Origin: CAYOOP01 sp964405685
Lineage (GTDB): Bacteria; Pseudomonadota; Alphaproteobacteria; Rickettsiales; SXRF01
DNA length: 64,000 nt
NCBI GenBank assembly: GCA_964405685.1
Contig: CAYOOP010000001.1
Location: 429,819 to 493,818, forward strand
Reading direction: 5' to 3'
Shown here: one piece after another, positions 33,001 through 41,600 of the stretch
Position numbering within the stretch: position 1 is the first letter of the stretch
Layout: every line of letters begins with the position of its first letter
Program-made: the position numbers and the translations under genes
Notes under the pieces: generated by a model
Database searches by the model: none
Told to the model about the DNA's origin: nothing
Seen by the model: only the letters and a program-made list of their open reading frames with translations

Positions 33001-33372
33001 ACCACCTCGGAAGATTCGCTGAGAGTAAGCATCGGTAACGCAAGCACGGACGAGCTCTATGCTGGCGCAGAACTGAACGTACTCACGCAGGAATCTGCGG
33101 GTGAAGCGGTTGATGCGCTTGATCTTGCGATCCAGTCCATCACACGCCTTCGTGCAAACGTGGGTGCGCTGCAATCTCGGTTTAACTTCGCCGCGGCGAA
33201 TATCGAATCGGCGATTCAGAACCAGGATGCGGCTCGCGGAGCTCTGCTTGATACGGACATTGCGGCTGAGTCTACCTTGTATGCCACCTCGCAGGTTAAA
33301 CTGCAGGCTGGTATCTCGGTACTCGCGCAAGCGAATCAGCAGATGCAAGCTTTGCTGAAACTGATCGGTTAA
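30061..33372 (+). CDS. Giant flagellin
   Basis: Filament protein of 1103 aa, two to four times the usual size. The polymerising ends are standard: N-terminal D0/D1 at residues 1-145 (SINTNLAAYAAQRNIGVASN, SSGNRITQASDDVAALSIGT, ATNFNGVKLINGALG) and C-terminal D1/D0 from about 1013 (DALDLAIQSITRLRANVGAL, ALLDTDIAAESTLYATSQVK). The 870 residues between form the exposed domains. They contain several beta-rich repeats resembling Flagellin_IN units (for example about 325-400 and 470-560, with LQDLANGIN and TITAGINAN) and are Thr/Ser/Gly/Ala-rich. About 20 lysines, possible FliB targets, lie in this part. A 12-bp hairpin follows the stop. Confidence 0.95.
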   Translation: MQINSINTNLAAYAAQRNIGVASNATAASVAKLSSGNRITQASDDVAALSIGTSLKTGVSTLRTALLNTSQGASLLQVADGALAQVSEILQRQKSIAVQAGSGTLGSTERAFLDAEFQALTSEIDRIASATNFNGVKLINGALGAASAVTSKATNASEGALRITFDTIADAETVIINGVTITAEADTVDGIEFAVGGTVADTVTNLAARLNLLGTDGSLFGTGVAASVTEVTHARRLALSEAIYEADGNTLVIKSRSGGSISDAFRVATSGTATVNGEGQYSGKTLGTSFNLFTDASSTGITTTGYLVSDTAAAAATPFDVDEALKITIGGVQRTLFTFTADGGSGTGGAYTLQDLANGINANASTTGVKASVVYNGTSYNIRLSHNSLNGVAILDGGDSYRSDTFKLLGANIDLSTGFFADPVGNDSSKSIVSTDGYRDLFDADLTDGNITNATTDIVDAGGAAATPLTTGGVIRATVNGVEYELHTLVAADTLTTITAGINANTATTGIYAVIDQDSGDSDFNIRLYASDPSGVAAASGINILISGTVHATAASTAGTVIANGTSGVTRTANASLTGGADDGLGIGNVAVSSSSTTGDEILTALSTVKAESRVLLTTNASASNTFTFGGKVFYFTSTAVASAAPNEILVGDTIAETLDNAVRTLNRYYEDGHATAAEAYFFKQVDITRDGDALLIKGKKMDDVLTVAGGTVGVSTNVTGSSVTSSTLSNSATTFGVKANGVTNSAFSGTISGFNATYTGTTDQVDLSIQIGDYTYTADNVDMTVSANTTIRFFSNELPDGTSGGYFDLQMRANEIQSFNTQAGADEVAARLDAAFSSMTFLQNRIVSSYVGGGAFSVAGSVTGSLLGTKVTAQLGDFSDLTLTDVKVLAPSGSAIDAIIKLTVGGIEFTSANDIGDTLTSNQRYRFTSSEDVNQFIDFTVGDTAIDLSSDDKAVAFEAALRIALGATDGSAALSFQVGTTSEDSLRVSIGNASTDELYAGAELNVLTQESAGEAVDALDLAIQSITRLRANVGALQSRFNFAAANIESAIQNQDAARGALLDTDIAAESTLYATSQVKLQAGISVLAQANQQMQALLKLIG

Positions 33373-33405
33373 TCCATAGAACTTTAAGGATCAAACCCCA
33401 GGGCA

Positions 33406-33431
33406 GGGGTGGTAGCAGGTGCTACCACCCC
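33406..33431 (+). terminator. Strong hairpin after the flagellin gene
   Basis: GGGGTGGTAGCA (33406-33417) and TGCTACCACCCC (33420-33431) form a perfect 12-bp stem with a GG loop. There is no T-run, so it is probably a partial terminator or an mRNA-stabilising structure that sets flagellin far above the flaG-like gene downstream. Confidence 0.6.
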
Positions 33432-33475
33432 GAACCCAGAAAAGGGGTTAGACCAAAGGAAAAAGGAGAACGATC

Positions 33476-33844
33476 ATGGAAGGGATTACGCTACAACAGG
33501 CAGTCCCCATGATGCCGAAAAGGAATCAGGGGGCAACCCCGCTTCCGATCCGATCAGAAGCGGCGGGGGTTACTCTGCCTATACATAATGATCAGCCTAC
33601 CCAGGCGGATTTGGATGTAAAAATTGCTCAGGCAGAGCAACGGCGTGTAAGTTTCATTAAGGACATTGCTAACAAATATGTCCTGGGCGATACACGTTTG
33701 AGTATGTTCTATAAAGACTTTAGCGGCCAATACGTTACCAGGTTTGTCAATCTACGGGATGGCAAGGTGACTTACATCCCAGAACCAAGCCTGATGATGT
33801 CAGGGAGCGGTGGAGATAGGCCCTCCTTGAGCTTGGAAGCATAA
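33476..33844 (+). CDS. FlaG-like flagellar protein
   Basis: A 122-aa protein between flagellin and fliD, the usual place of flaG. Its C-terminal half (residues about 64-105, LGDTRLSMFYKDFSGQYVTR, FVNLRDGKVTYIPEPSLM) follows the FlaG pattern of a helix, two strands and a D..TGEVI.QIP-like end. The likeness is distant. FlaG affects filament length in Pseudomonas and Campylobacter. The start has an AAAGGAG ribosome-binding site. It is followed by the sigma-54 promoter of fliD. Confidence 0.55.
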   Translation: MEGITLQQAVPMMPKRNQGATPLPIRSEAAGVTLPIHNDQPTQADLDVKIAQAEQRRVSFIKDIANKYVLGDTRLSMFYKDFSGQYVTRFVNLRDGKVTYIPEPSLMMSGSGGDRPSLSLEA

Positions 33845-33851
33845 GTGGATT

Positions 33852-33867
33852 TGGCGCGATTCTTGCT
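33852..33867 (+). promoter_or_regulatory. Sigma-54 promoter of fliD-fliS
   Basis: TGGCGCG-ATTC-TTGCT fits the -24/-12 consensus, with GG (33853-33854) and GC (33865-33866) 10 bp apart. The -12 element is also the start of a perfect 9-bp inverted repeat, CTTGCTTCT (33862-33870) with AGAAGCAAG (33876-33884), which covers the expected transcription start. That repeat may be an operator or the end of the flaG-like transcript. Confidence 0.72.
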
Positions 33868-33917
33868 TCTTAAATAGAAGCAAGGTTGCGCTGACCCTCA
33901 AAAAAGGCTAGGACGTT

Positions 33918-35696
33918 ATGGTAAGCTCTATTTCACTCGGCAATTTTTTCCAAAGCAACGGCCGCACAGTGGCTGGTGGGGTGGGCGGTTCTGGTTTAAA
34001 TACCGAGAGCCTTATTAAATCTCTGGTCGATGCCAAAGCCATCCCTAAAACCAAAATTGAAACAAGAATTGAGAGCAATAACGGCAGGTTGAGTGCATTT
34101 GCAGAGCTTAAAACACTGCTTTCCACCTTCAAAGACGCTAGCAATTTTCTGCGCAACCCCTCAGGCGTTGCTAACGAAGTGGATAATGTATTTGAGTACC
34201 GCACCGCCGCGCTTGCTTCCAGCACCAGCACGGCCGCTAGCACATATCTTACGGTCAACGCAGAACCTGGTGCCAGTGTTCAAACCTATTCGATTACGGA
34301 TATTACGTCGGTCGCCCGTGCAAAAAAACAAACGACCAACACGTTTACTATCGCCAATGCGGACACGTCTATTGTCACTGCCGGGGTTACTGCCGGTTTC
34401 TTTAAGGCAGGCACCTTTACGGTGAATGGCGAAAGCATTACGCTTGACAGTGGAGACTCTCTGAATGCGGTGGTTTCCAAATTTAATGCGGTGAGTGAGG
34501 ATACGGGCATCGAGGCCAGCGTATTGCAGGTGTCTACCGGCAATTATAAAATCGTATTTTCCGCCACCGAAACCGGCACCGCCAATAATTTTGATCTTGA
34601 TAATTCTGAATTGGTCACGGTAGTTGATGCGGGTGGTTCGCTTGCCAACGTAACGTTTGCCAATGCTCAAACGGCTACCGATGCGGTATTTGTGATTGAT
34701 AGCGTAACGATCACGCGCTCTACCAATGCCATTTCAGACGTGGTAGATGGCATCACCCTTAATCTATTGCAGGCAACCGTCCCAAGCTCTACGACCATTA
34801 CGATCGATGTTGAAGCCGACGAAAGCATTGCTAAAAGCGGTGTGATCAATTTTATCAACGCCTATAATGATTTGCGGGTGTTTCTCGCCAAACAGTCAGA
34901 AACCGACCCCCAAACCGGCAAATATGTGAAAACGGCCGTGTTAGCCAATGATCCGGTGTTTCGCTCCATCGTTAGTACCGTAGGTAATGAAGTCTCAAAC
35001 ACCGTGTCTGGCATTACTGCCGGTAATTACGACTCGCTGTCTGACATCGGCATCACCTTTGATGACGCGCCGGAGACAGATAGCAATCCGTTTACCAGAA
35101 ACATTCTTAACGTCGATGAGACGGTGCTGGAAAATGCACTCTCCAGCCATTTCGAAGATGTGCAGGCGTTGTTCGGATTTACCTACACCAGCAACAATTC
35201 TAACTTCCGAGTGTTCTCGCATACCAATGCGCTCACTGCTACCAGCTTTACGCTGAGTTCAAACCCTGGCACGGAAACATTCACGGCAACGGTCGGGGCT
35301 ACCACCATCACGCTTACGGGCACGGAGCTGGCAAGCGGCGGTTGGAAGTTAACGGCACCTGATGGTTCTGCGCTTGAGGGCATGAGCATGCTTTATGCCT
35401 CCAGTGCCACGGCGACCGTTAGCGTCACCGCAACGCAAGGTATTGCGGATCGTACCTATAACTTGTTAGAGGCCGCCCTAACCAGCGATACCGGCACACT
35501 TGCTGAGCAGGAAACCAGCATCAAAGATAGTACCACACGCTACAACAATGAAATCACCCGTATTAATGCGCAGCTTGATAGCTATCGCGAAAGCCTGCTG
35601 AAACAATTCGGCGCGCTTGAAAGCTTGTTATCGTCGATCAACACGCTGCTCAATTCGCTCGATATCAGCAACAAAACTCGCTTTGCTGACAGCTAG
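33918..35696 (+). CDS. fliD: Filament cap protein FliD
   Basis: Hook-associated protein 2, which caps the filament and helps fold incoming flagellin. The 592-aa protein has a FliD N-terminal domain (GGSGLNTESLIKSLVDAKAI, about residues 23-120), a Flagellin_IN-like segment (GTFTVNGESITLDSGDSLNA, about 160-190) and the C-terminal domain with coiled-coil end (IKDSTTRYNNEITRINAQLD, SYRESLLKQFGALESLLSSI). The Thr/Ser-rich central part is somewhat enlarged compared with enteric FliD (about 470 aa). It is transcribed from a sigma-54 promoter together with fliS. Confidence 0.93.
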   Translation: MVSSISLGNFFQSNGRTVAGGVGGSGLNTESLIKSLVDAKAIPKTKIETRIESNNGRLSAFAELKTLLSTFKDASNFLRNPSGVANEVDNVFEYRTAALASSTSTAASTYLTVNAEPGASVQTYSITDITSVARAKKQTTNTFTIANADTSIVTAGVTAGFFKAGTFTVNGESITLDSGDSLNAVVSKFNAVSEDTGIEASVLQVSTGNYKIVFSATETGTANNFDLDNSELVTVVDAGGSLANVTFANAQTATDAVFVIDSVTITRSTNAISDVVDGITLNLLQATVPSSTTITIDVEADESIAKSGVINFINAYNDLRVFLAKQSETDPQTGKYVKTAVLANDPVFRSIVSTVGNEVSNTVSGITAGNYDSLSDIGITFDDAPETDSNPFTRNILNVDETVLENALSSHFEDVQALFGFTYTSNNSNFRVFSHTNALTATSFTLSSNPGTETFTATVGATTITLTGTELASGGWKLTAPDGSALEGMSMLYASSATATVSVTATQGIADRTYNLLEAALTSDTGTLAEQETSIKDSTTRYNNEITRINAQLDSYRESLLKQFGALESLLSSINTLLNSLDISNKTRFADS

Positions 35697-35705
35697 GTAA
35701 TGCCC

Positions 35706-36161
35706 ATGTCCAAAAACGCCATGCGAGCGTATGCCAATGCCACCCAAACCGTCTCTCCGACGCGTCAGGTGGTGTTGCTGTATGAGGCGGCCATTCGTTC
35801 TATACGTCAAGCCAAGGATGCAATCGAGAAAAACGATCCCATCGCCCGTTTTAAACTTCTCACCCGCGCGGGTGAAATTATTTTTGGTCTGCAGGGCGCG
35901 CTTGATTTTGAAAAGGGCGGCGAAGTGGCCCGTACCCTATATAGCTTTTATTCCTCGATCGACGCGCGGATTTTAAGTGTCCACAGAAGTGCCAGCATCG
36001 AAACTTGCGATCAGGTGATCGCGGATCTTAAACTCATGTGCGACAGCTGGGCGGAAATAGATGCGCAACAACACGGCGCGATTATCGCCCCTGAGGTGCC
36101 GGCCGAGCCCTTGCCGCACAATCCGGAAAATGGTTCCTCCGGCCTTACCCTTTCTGCCTAG
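35706..36161 (+). CDS. fliS: Flagellin export chaperone FliS
   Basis: Cytosolic chaperone that holds flagellin for export. The four-helix family pattern is clear: MRAYANATQTVSPTRQVVLL, YEAAIRSIRQAKDAIEKND, IIFGLQGALDFEKGGEVART and LYSFYSSIDARILSVHRSAS. At 151 aa it carries a short Pro-rich tail. The second ATG (35706) lies 8 bp after the AGG of the ribosome-binding site and is preferred to the first (35700). It follows fliD by 9 bp. Confidence 0.92.
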   Translation: MSKNAMRAYANATQTVSPTRQVVLLYEAAIRSIRQAKDAIEKNDPIARFKLLTRAGEIIFGLQGALDFEKGGEVARTLYSFYSSIDARILSVHRSASIETCDQVIADLKLMCDSWAEIDAQQHGAIIAPEVPAEPLPHNPENGSSGLTLSA

Positions 36162-36201
36162 CTGAATCATTTCAATTCCTTAATCCCACGAATTGGGCCA
36201 T

Positions 36202-36217
36202 TGGCACGTTCCTTGCT
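36202..36217 (+). promoter_or_regulatory. Sigma-54 promoter of fliK-flgD-flgE
   Basis: TGGCACG-TTCC-TTGCT is a full match to the sigma-54 consensus, with GG (36203-36204) and GC (36215-36216) 10 bp apart. It lies 37 bp before the fliK ATG, in a 92-bp gap after fliS. Confidence 0.85.
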
Positions 36218-36253
36218 TCTCTCGTAGAGAGTTGTCTTAACAAGGAGATTTCC

Positions 36254-37909
36254 ATGCTTTCAGGTCAGGTAGCCGCTTCTTCCGTGTCGCTCGTCGGTGG
36301 ACAAAATAAAAAAGATGCGGGTGAAACTGCGCTGTTTGATTTGCTTTCCACCTCGTTTGGGCAGGGCGAGGCAAACGGCGGCGGATTTAGCAACCACCTC
36401 ACCCAGCTCCTGCAAACCGCGACCCCGCGTGCAGATGTTGCGCCGCGTGTTGCCCCGGCGGATAAACCCGTGCCCGCCCCTCAAGCCGCTCCAGCTCAAG
36501 CGGTCGCGCAGCCTAAGCCGGACGCTCCGCAAACCGATAGTGCCCCCGCACAAGCGCCTGAGGCAAACACAAGCGCCAACGTGACTACCCAGGACAATTA
36601 CGATCCCGCAGACCACACGCAAGCCACGCAAACCTTAAACGATGCGACGAAAGCCCTGAAAGAGGCGACCAAAGCGCTCGATGATGCCTTAAAAGAAGGT
36701 GTTTCAACCGGCGAAGCCCTGGCGGCACTGGTGGTTGCTGTTGCCCAGGCCGTGCAAACGGTGCAAACCGCACTAGAACCATTCCAGGCGGCCAATATTC
36801 CCCCAAGTGCTGCGCCGCGCGTACAAAACGTGCTTGCAACGGCCAATCAAGTCTTAACCCAACTCCAGCAATGGGTGGCTACGCCGCAACCGGTGGCTGA
36901 GGGCACGCAAAGCACCCCGCAGCAATCTTTTGCGGACGCACTTCAAACCCTGCTGGGCAATGATAGCGGGCCTGTAGATGTTCAGGATGTGGTAAGGGAT
37001 CTGGCCGCGCAAGTTGCCGCAGTGAAGAATCTGCTTACCAATTTGCGCGCCGCAGCACCCGTGCAGCAGTTGGCGGCGGCGCATAAATCGGCCGCAGAAT
37101 CCGCTGTTCAAACGCAAACGCAAATTCAGGGTGCGCCTTCTGCGCAACCACAACAAATAACGCAAACCGCCGCGCCTGCTGATGTGAGCGCTCCGCAGGC
37201 TGTTACCGCCGCGCAAGCGCCGCAGTCCCCCCAGGCACCTGCGCAAGTTTCAGCGCCCGCGCCGATTGATGTGCCGGATGTTGTGGCCAAACCCCAAGCG
37301 GTGCAGCAGGCTTCCGCTGTGGCTGCCCCTGTTGCTGTTTTAACGTCAGAAGATGCGGGCGGAAAAACCTCTGGCGGCAATCAACAATTTGCAGGTTCGC
37401 AATCCGAATCCCCCAAGGCACAGGCTGCGAACGCCGCCGGCGCACAACGTTCGCATCCGCTTAGCTTCGAGCAGCACATACGCGGTGCTAGCGGGGCTAA
37501 GGTGGTCGAGCAAATTCAAGTACAAATGAAATCGGCGATGAAAGACGGCGTAAGCCGTATCACCGTTAAACTCGACCCGGCGGAGCTCGGCGAGGTCGAA
37601 ATCAAAATGGAAATCGGTGCGACCGGCAAAGCGGGTGTAGTCATCAGCTGCGACCGTCCGCAAACATTAGAGCTCTTGCAACGCGATGCCAAACAACTGC
37701 AGCAAATGCTAACCGACCTGGGTTTGAGTGCTGATTCAGATTCGCTCAGCTTTAACCTGCGCGGCGGCGACCAGCAACAAAGTCAGCAACAAAATTACAA
37801 GCCCAACAAGTATAGCCCTTTAAGTGACGAATTCGAAGAAGAGGTGGCGGCAATTGTGCCAACCCAAACCACCGTAGCGCTGCGCAGCGGCGTCAACATT
37901 AAAGTATAG
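36254..37909 (+). CDS. fliK: Flagellar hook-length control protein FliK
   Basis: Molecular ruler that ends hook growth, 551 aa. The C-terminal Flg_hook domain lies at about residues 415-505 (VQMKSAMKDGVSRITVKLDP, AELGEVEIKMEIG, QLQQMLTDLGLSADSDSLSF). The rest (about 20-410) is an Ala/Gln/Pro/Val-rich, low-complexity ruler region, which is typical of the family. The start has an AAGGAG ribosome-binding site. It is the first gene behind a sigma-54 promoter and is followed by flgD and flgE, whose assembly it controls. Confidence 0.9.
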   Translation: MLSGQVAASSVSLVGGQNKKDAGETALFDLLSTSFGQGEANGGGFSNHLTQLLQTATPRADVAPRVAPADKPVPAPQAAPAQAVAQPKPDAPQTDSAPAQAPEANTSANVTTQDNYDPADHTQATQTLNDATKALKEATKALDDALKEGVSTGEALAALVVAVAQAVQTVQTALEPFQAANIPPSAAPRVQNVLATANQVLTQLQQWVATPQPVAEGTQSTPQQSFADALQTLLGNDSGPVDVQDVVRDLAAQVAAVKNLLTNLRAAAPVQQLAAAHKSAAESAVQTQTQIQGAPSAQPQQITQTAAPADVSAPQAVTAAQAPQSPQAPAQVSAPAPIDVPDVVAKPQAVQQASAVAAPVAVLTSEDAGGKTSGGNQQFAGSQSESPKAQAANAAGAQRSHPLSFEQHIRGASGAKVVEQIQVQMKSAMKDGVSRITVKLDPAELGEVEIKMEIGATGKAGVVISCDRPQTLELLQRDAKQLQQMLTDLGLSADSDSLSFNLRGGDQQQSQQQNYKPNKYSPLSDEFEEEVAAIVPTQTTVALRSGVNIKV

Positions 37910-37919
37910 GAGATGTGTT

Positions 37920-38618
37920 ATGGTTACCGGAGTTAGTACTAACAGCTCAAACCCCACCGACAACATCGCTAACACCACCGCGAAATCTCAAAAAGCACTG
38001 TCGCAAAACTACAATGATTTTTTGACGCTTCTAACCACCCAGCTAAAAAACCAGGACCCGTTGGATCCGCAGGATGCGAGCCAATTCACCTCGCAAATCG
38101 CACAGCTTTCAAGCGTGCAGGAACAAATCAATACCAATAGCAATTTGGAAAAACTCATCGCGGTGATCGGTGGGGGCCAACTGACATCGGCCGCCAACTA
38201 CATCGGTCGGGTGATCGAAGCCAAAGGCGATAAAAGCATGAAAATAAGCGATGGCACCAGAGAAGGTGCCAAATTCATCTACGTCTTGCCCAAAGAAGCG
38301 GCGACGGCAAAGATTACCGTCACCGATAGCGCCGGCAGGGTGGTGTATAACGGCAACGTGCCCACGACCGCCGGCCGCAACCAGGTGGTCTGGGACGGCA
38401 CCAACAGCCTAACCGGCAAAAAAATGCCCAACGGTTCCTACAAATTCGTCATCAGCGCGCAAGATAGCGCAGGCAAAGCCATCACTCCGACGACTTATAC
38501 CACTGGCATCGTCACCTCGGCAGACCTGCAAGATGGCCAAACCATTTTATCGCTCGATGACATCCAAGTCCCGCTGTCTGACATCACGTCGATCAGAACG
38601 GCACAAGAATTGCTTTGA
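37920..38618 (+). CDS. flgD: Hook cap / basal-body scaffold protein FlgD
   Basis: Cap on which FlgE polymerises, 232 aa, a normal length. The N-terminal motif NYNDFLTLLTTQLKNQDPLD and QDASQFTSQIAQLSSVQEQI are diagnostic. The FlgD Ig-like domain (VTDSAGRVVYNGNVPTTAGR, NQVVWDGTNSLTGKKMPNGS) is at about residues 120-190. The gene is 10 bp after fliK, with an AGGAG site. Confidence 0.95.
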   Translation: MVTGVSTNSSNPTDNIANTTAKSQKALSQNYNDFLTLLTTQLKNQDPLDPQDASQFTSQIAQLSSVQEQINTNSNLEKLIAVIGGGQLTSAANYIGRVIEAKGDKSMKISDGTREGAKFIYVLPKEAATAKITVTDSAGRVVYNGNVPTTAGRNQVVWDGTNSLTGKKMPNGSYKFVISAQDSAGKAITPTTYTTGIVTSADLQDGQTILSLDDIQVPLSDITSIRTAQELL

Positions 38619-38671
38619 GTCCTATTAACAACATTTCGCGGCGTGGCCGCAACCAACCATAGGGGTTAATT

Positions 38672-41600
38672 ATGAGTCTTTACGGTGCACTTTCTTCCGG
38701 CGTTTCGGGCCTCCGCGCACAGGCAAACCGGATCGGTATTTTGTCCGACAACATCTCCAACGTCAACACGGTGGGGTATAAACGCGGTGAGGGCGTGTTC
38801 GAAACACTCGTTACCAGCTCCGGCACGGTGGCTTACGCGCCGGGCGGTGTACTCGGTACCAACCGCAAACAGGTGAGCGAGCAAGGCCTTCTGGTTACCA
38901 CCAACAGCAATACCGATATCGCCATTTCCGGCAAAGGTATGATGGTCGTAAACGGTAACGCCGACGGCTCCGGCACGGTGTATTACACGCGCGCCGGTTC
39001 GTTCAAGCAAGATTCCACGGGTAACTTCCAAAATGCTGCGGGCTATTTCCTCCAGGGCTGGCCGCTCGATCGCGAAGGCCGCCTCCCCGGCGAAGCAGGC
39101 AACGCCAATACCACTTCGCGCGCAAGCTTAAGCAGCCTAGAAACCGTCAACGTCGAATCCTTGAGCGGTTCGGCGGCCTCCACCACGCGCATTGAATTAA
39201 GCGCGAATTTGAAAAGTACGGAAGTCGGCTACCCTGGTTCGGGTGTAACGGTCGACATGGATAATTTGAGCGTTCAAAACTTTGACATTTCTTCCACCGA
39301 CATCATCGTGCCCACCAGCGTCAATGATCTGGAGCGCGGCGATCAATTTAAAATCACCACTGGCGGCGGTCTCGATTATACCTATCGCTACGGCGGTTTC
39401 ACCTTCAGCCGCGACATCACCACCGGTGCCGTAGGCGATAGCGCCACAGCCGTTGATTTGGCAACGCTGACCCTGGGCAATAACCCCTTTTATACCACAC
39501 CAGGCTCTAAAACTGTCACTGTGCGGCAAGGCAATCACGGATTGCAAACGGGCGATGTGGTGACGTTTTCTGGGTTGTCCACTGCACTGGCCGGCATTCC
39601 GGCATCGGATTTCAACCAATCTTTCGTCATCACCAAAGTCGACGAAGACTCGTATACCGTTCAGGTCGACACCGCAGCGCAAGTTGTATCAACCGTGCCC
39701 AGCGCTACTTCCATGGTCAGCAACAACGCGCCGTCCGGCGGTCCGGCTTCCGTTACGATGACGCTGCCTTCCGGCCACGGATTTTTAGCGGGGCAGCGCG
39801 TGACGATTGCTGGCGCTACGGGTTTCGATAACATCACCGCAGGTGAACTCAACAGCACCTACACCATTAGTGCGGTGACCTCGACATCAATCACTTTCAC
39901 CATCCCTACTATCGCGGGCGATCCTGCGGGTGCGGTTACTGGTGGTGGTGCGGCAGCAAACGCACAACTCGCTAACGGCGGCAGTACCACGGTCAATGCA
40001 GACATCCGCATCTATGCGGGTACAATTTTTGATGCAACCACTGCCTCGACTACCTTCTTCGGCGCCACCGGCACCACCGGATTCACTACCGGCGCGCTTA
40101 ACTTCACGGTAACAACACCTATCACTGGCACACACACCTTTGTCTACACCACGGGTACGCCCAATACGCAGCTGGGTCAATTCAACACACTCAACACACT
40201 CGCAACAGCGATCAACGCCGTCGACGGCTTAACCGCCCGCGTATCGAACAACCGCCTCTATGTCGGTTCGCTCGATGCCAACGAAGCCATTACCTTCGGC
40301 AACGGCGACGATACCGGTTCCGGCTCCGGCAATAGTATCAAGCGCGGCATTGACTGGGTAGGTGAGCTTGGCCTTAAAGCGGTTGCCGCGGGCAATAATC
40401 GCTTCTCAACCATGCAAGGGCTTGCAGCAGTCGTCAACGAATCGCCAGGCGTTTCGGCAACGATTGCAAATCCGGACACCAGTTCGACCATGAATATCTA
40501 TGTCGACGACCCGCTCGATACGGTTACTTTCAGCGACAATCCCGTATCAACGGTGACGACCACCTTTACTTCGAGCAATACGCTGACCACTGCGGTAGGT
40601 TCGAGTGAGATCGATATCGTGCAAACGGCGCACGGCTACACCAAAGGTGATATTATTACGCTCGATCCTACGGGCATTGCTATCTATCCTTCGGCCACCA
40701 CCGCTATCAATGCCTATGCAACGGTAAGCGATTCCAGTACCGTGACCATCACTCAAGCTTCGCACGGATTTACTACCGGCGACCAAATTTATTTCGATGG
40801 TTCCAACTTAACAGGCTACCCTACCGGCAACATCAACGGCATTCCGCTGACGGAACTGACCGGGCTTTATAGCGTAACGGTCACAGGTGCAAATACCTAT
40901 ACCATCGCTGTTAACTCCCGGGCTACCAGCACGGGGAATGGCGGCACGGGAACCTTTATTGCTTCACCCACCATCGGCGGCATTCCTCTAACGGCTCTTA
41001 ACGGGCAGTTCGAAGTGGCTGACGTTAGTTCCACCGGTCAGTATTCCATCCGCGTTCCATTCACAGCGACCACGGCTGTTGCTGGCACAGCGGTGGGCCT
41101 GGACATACAAGATCCAACCAACAGCGGTAGCGTGGTGTCCGAGCTCGGGATGACTGATTCGCTCAACAGCCTCGGGTTTACAATAGAACAAACTACCGGT
41201 GCTTTAGGGCCAGCGTATGATGCGACGGATGCCGATAAAAACATGGCCTCGGGTGCGATCACCCCGCAATATTTCACCAGTGTTCGTATCTTTGACTCAC
41301 AGGGTACCGGTCACGATCTACGCGTTGCGTTCATCAAAACCGGTATCAATACTTGGGCGAGCGAGATTTATGCGATTCCTGCTGGCGACGTGCCTTCAAG
41401 CTTCGCGAACGGTCAGGTGGCCCACGGCACGCTTGTCTTCAACGGCGATGGTACCTTAAACAGTGTCGATGCTGAACTTGCAGCCGCTATCAGCGTGGCC
41501 TGGACCAACGGTGCAACGCCAAGCTCTGTGACCATGGATTGGGGTACGGCAGGAACCATCGGCACGGGTCTAACCGATGGCCTAAGCCAGTTCGACGCTG

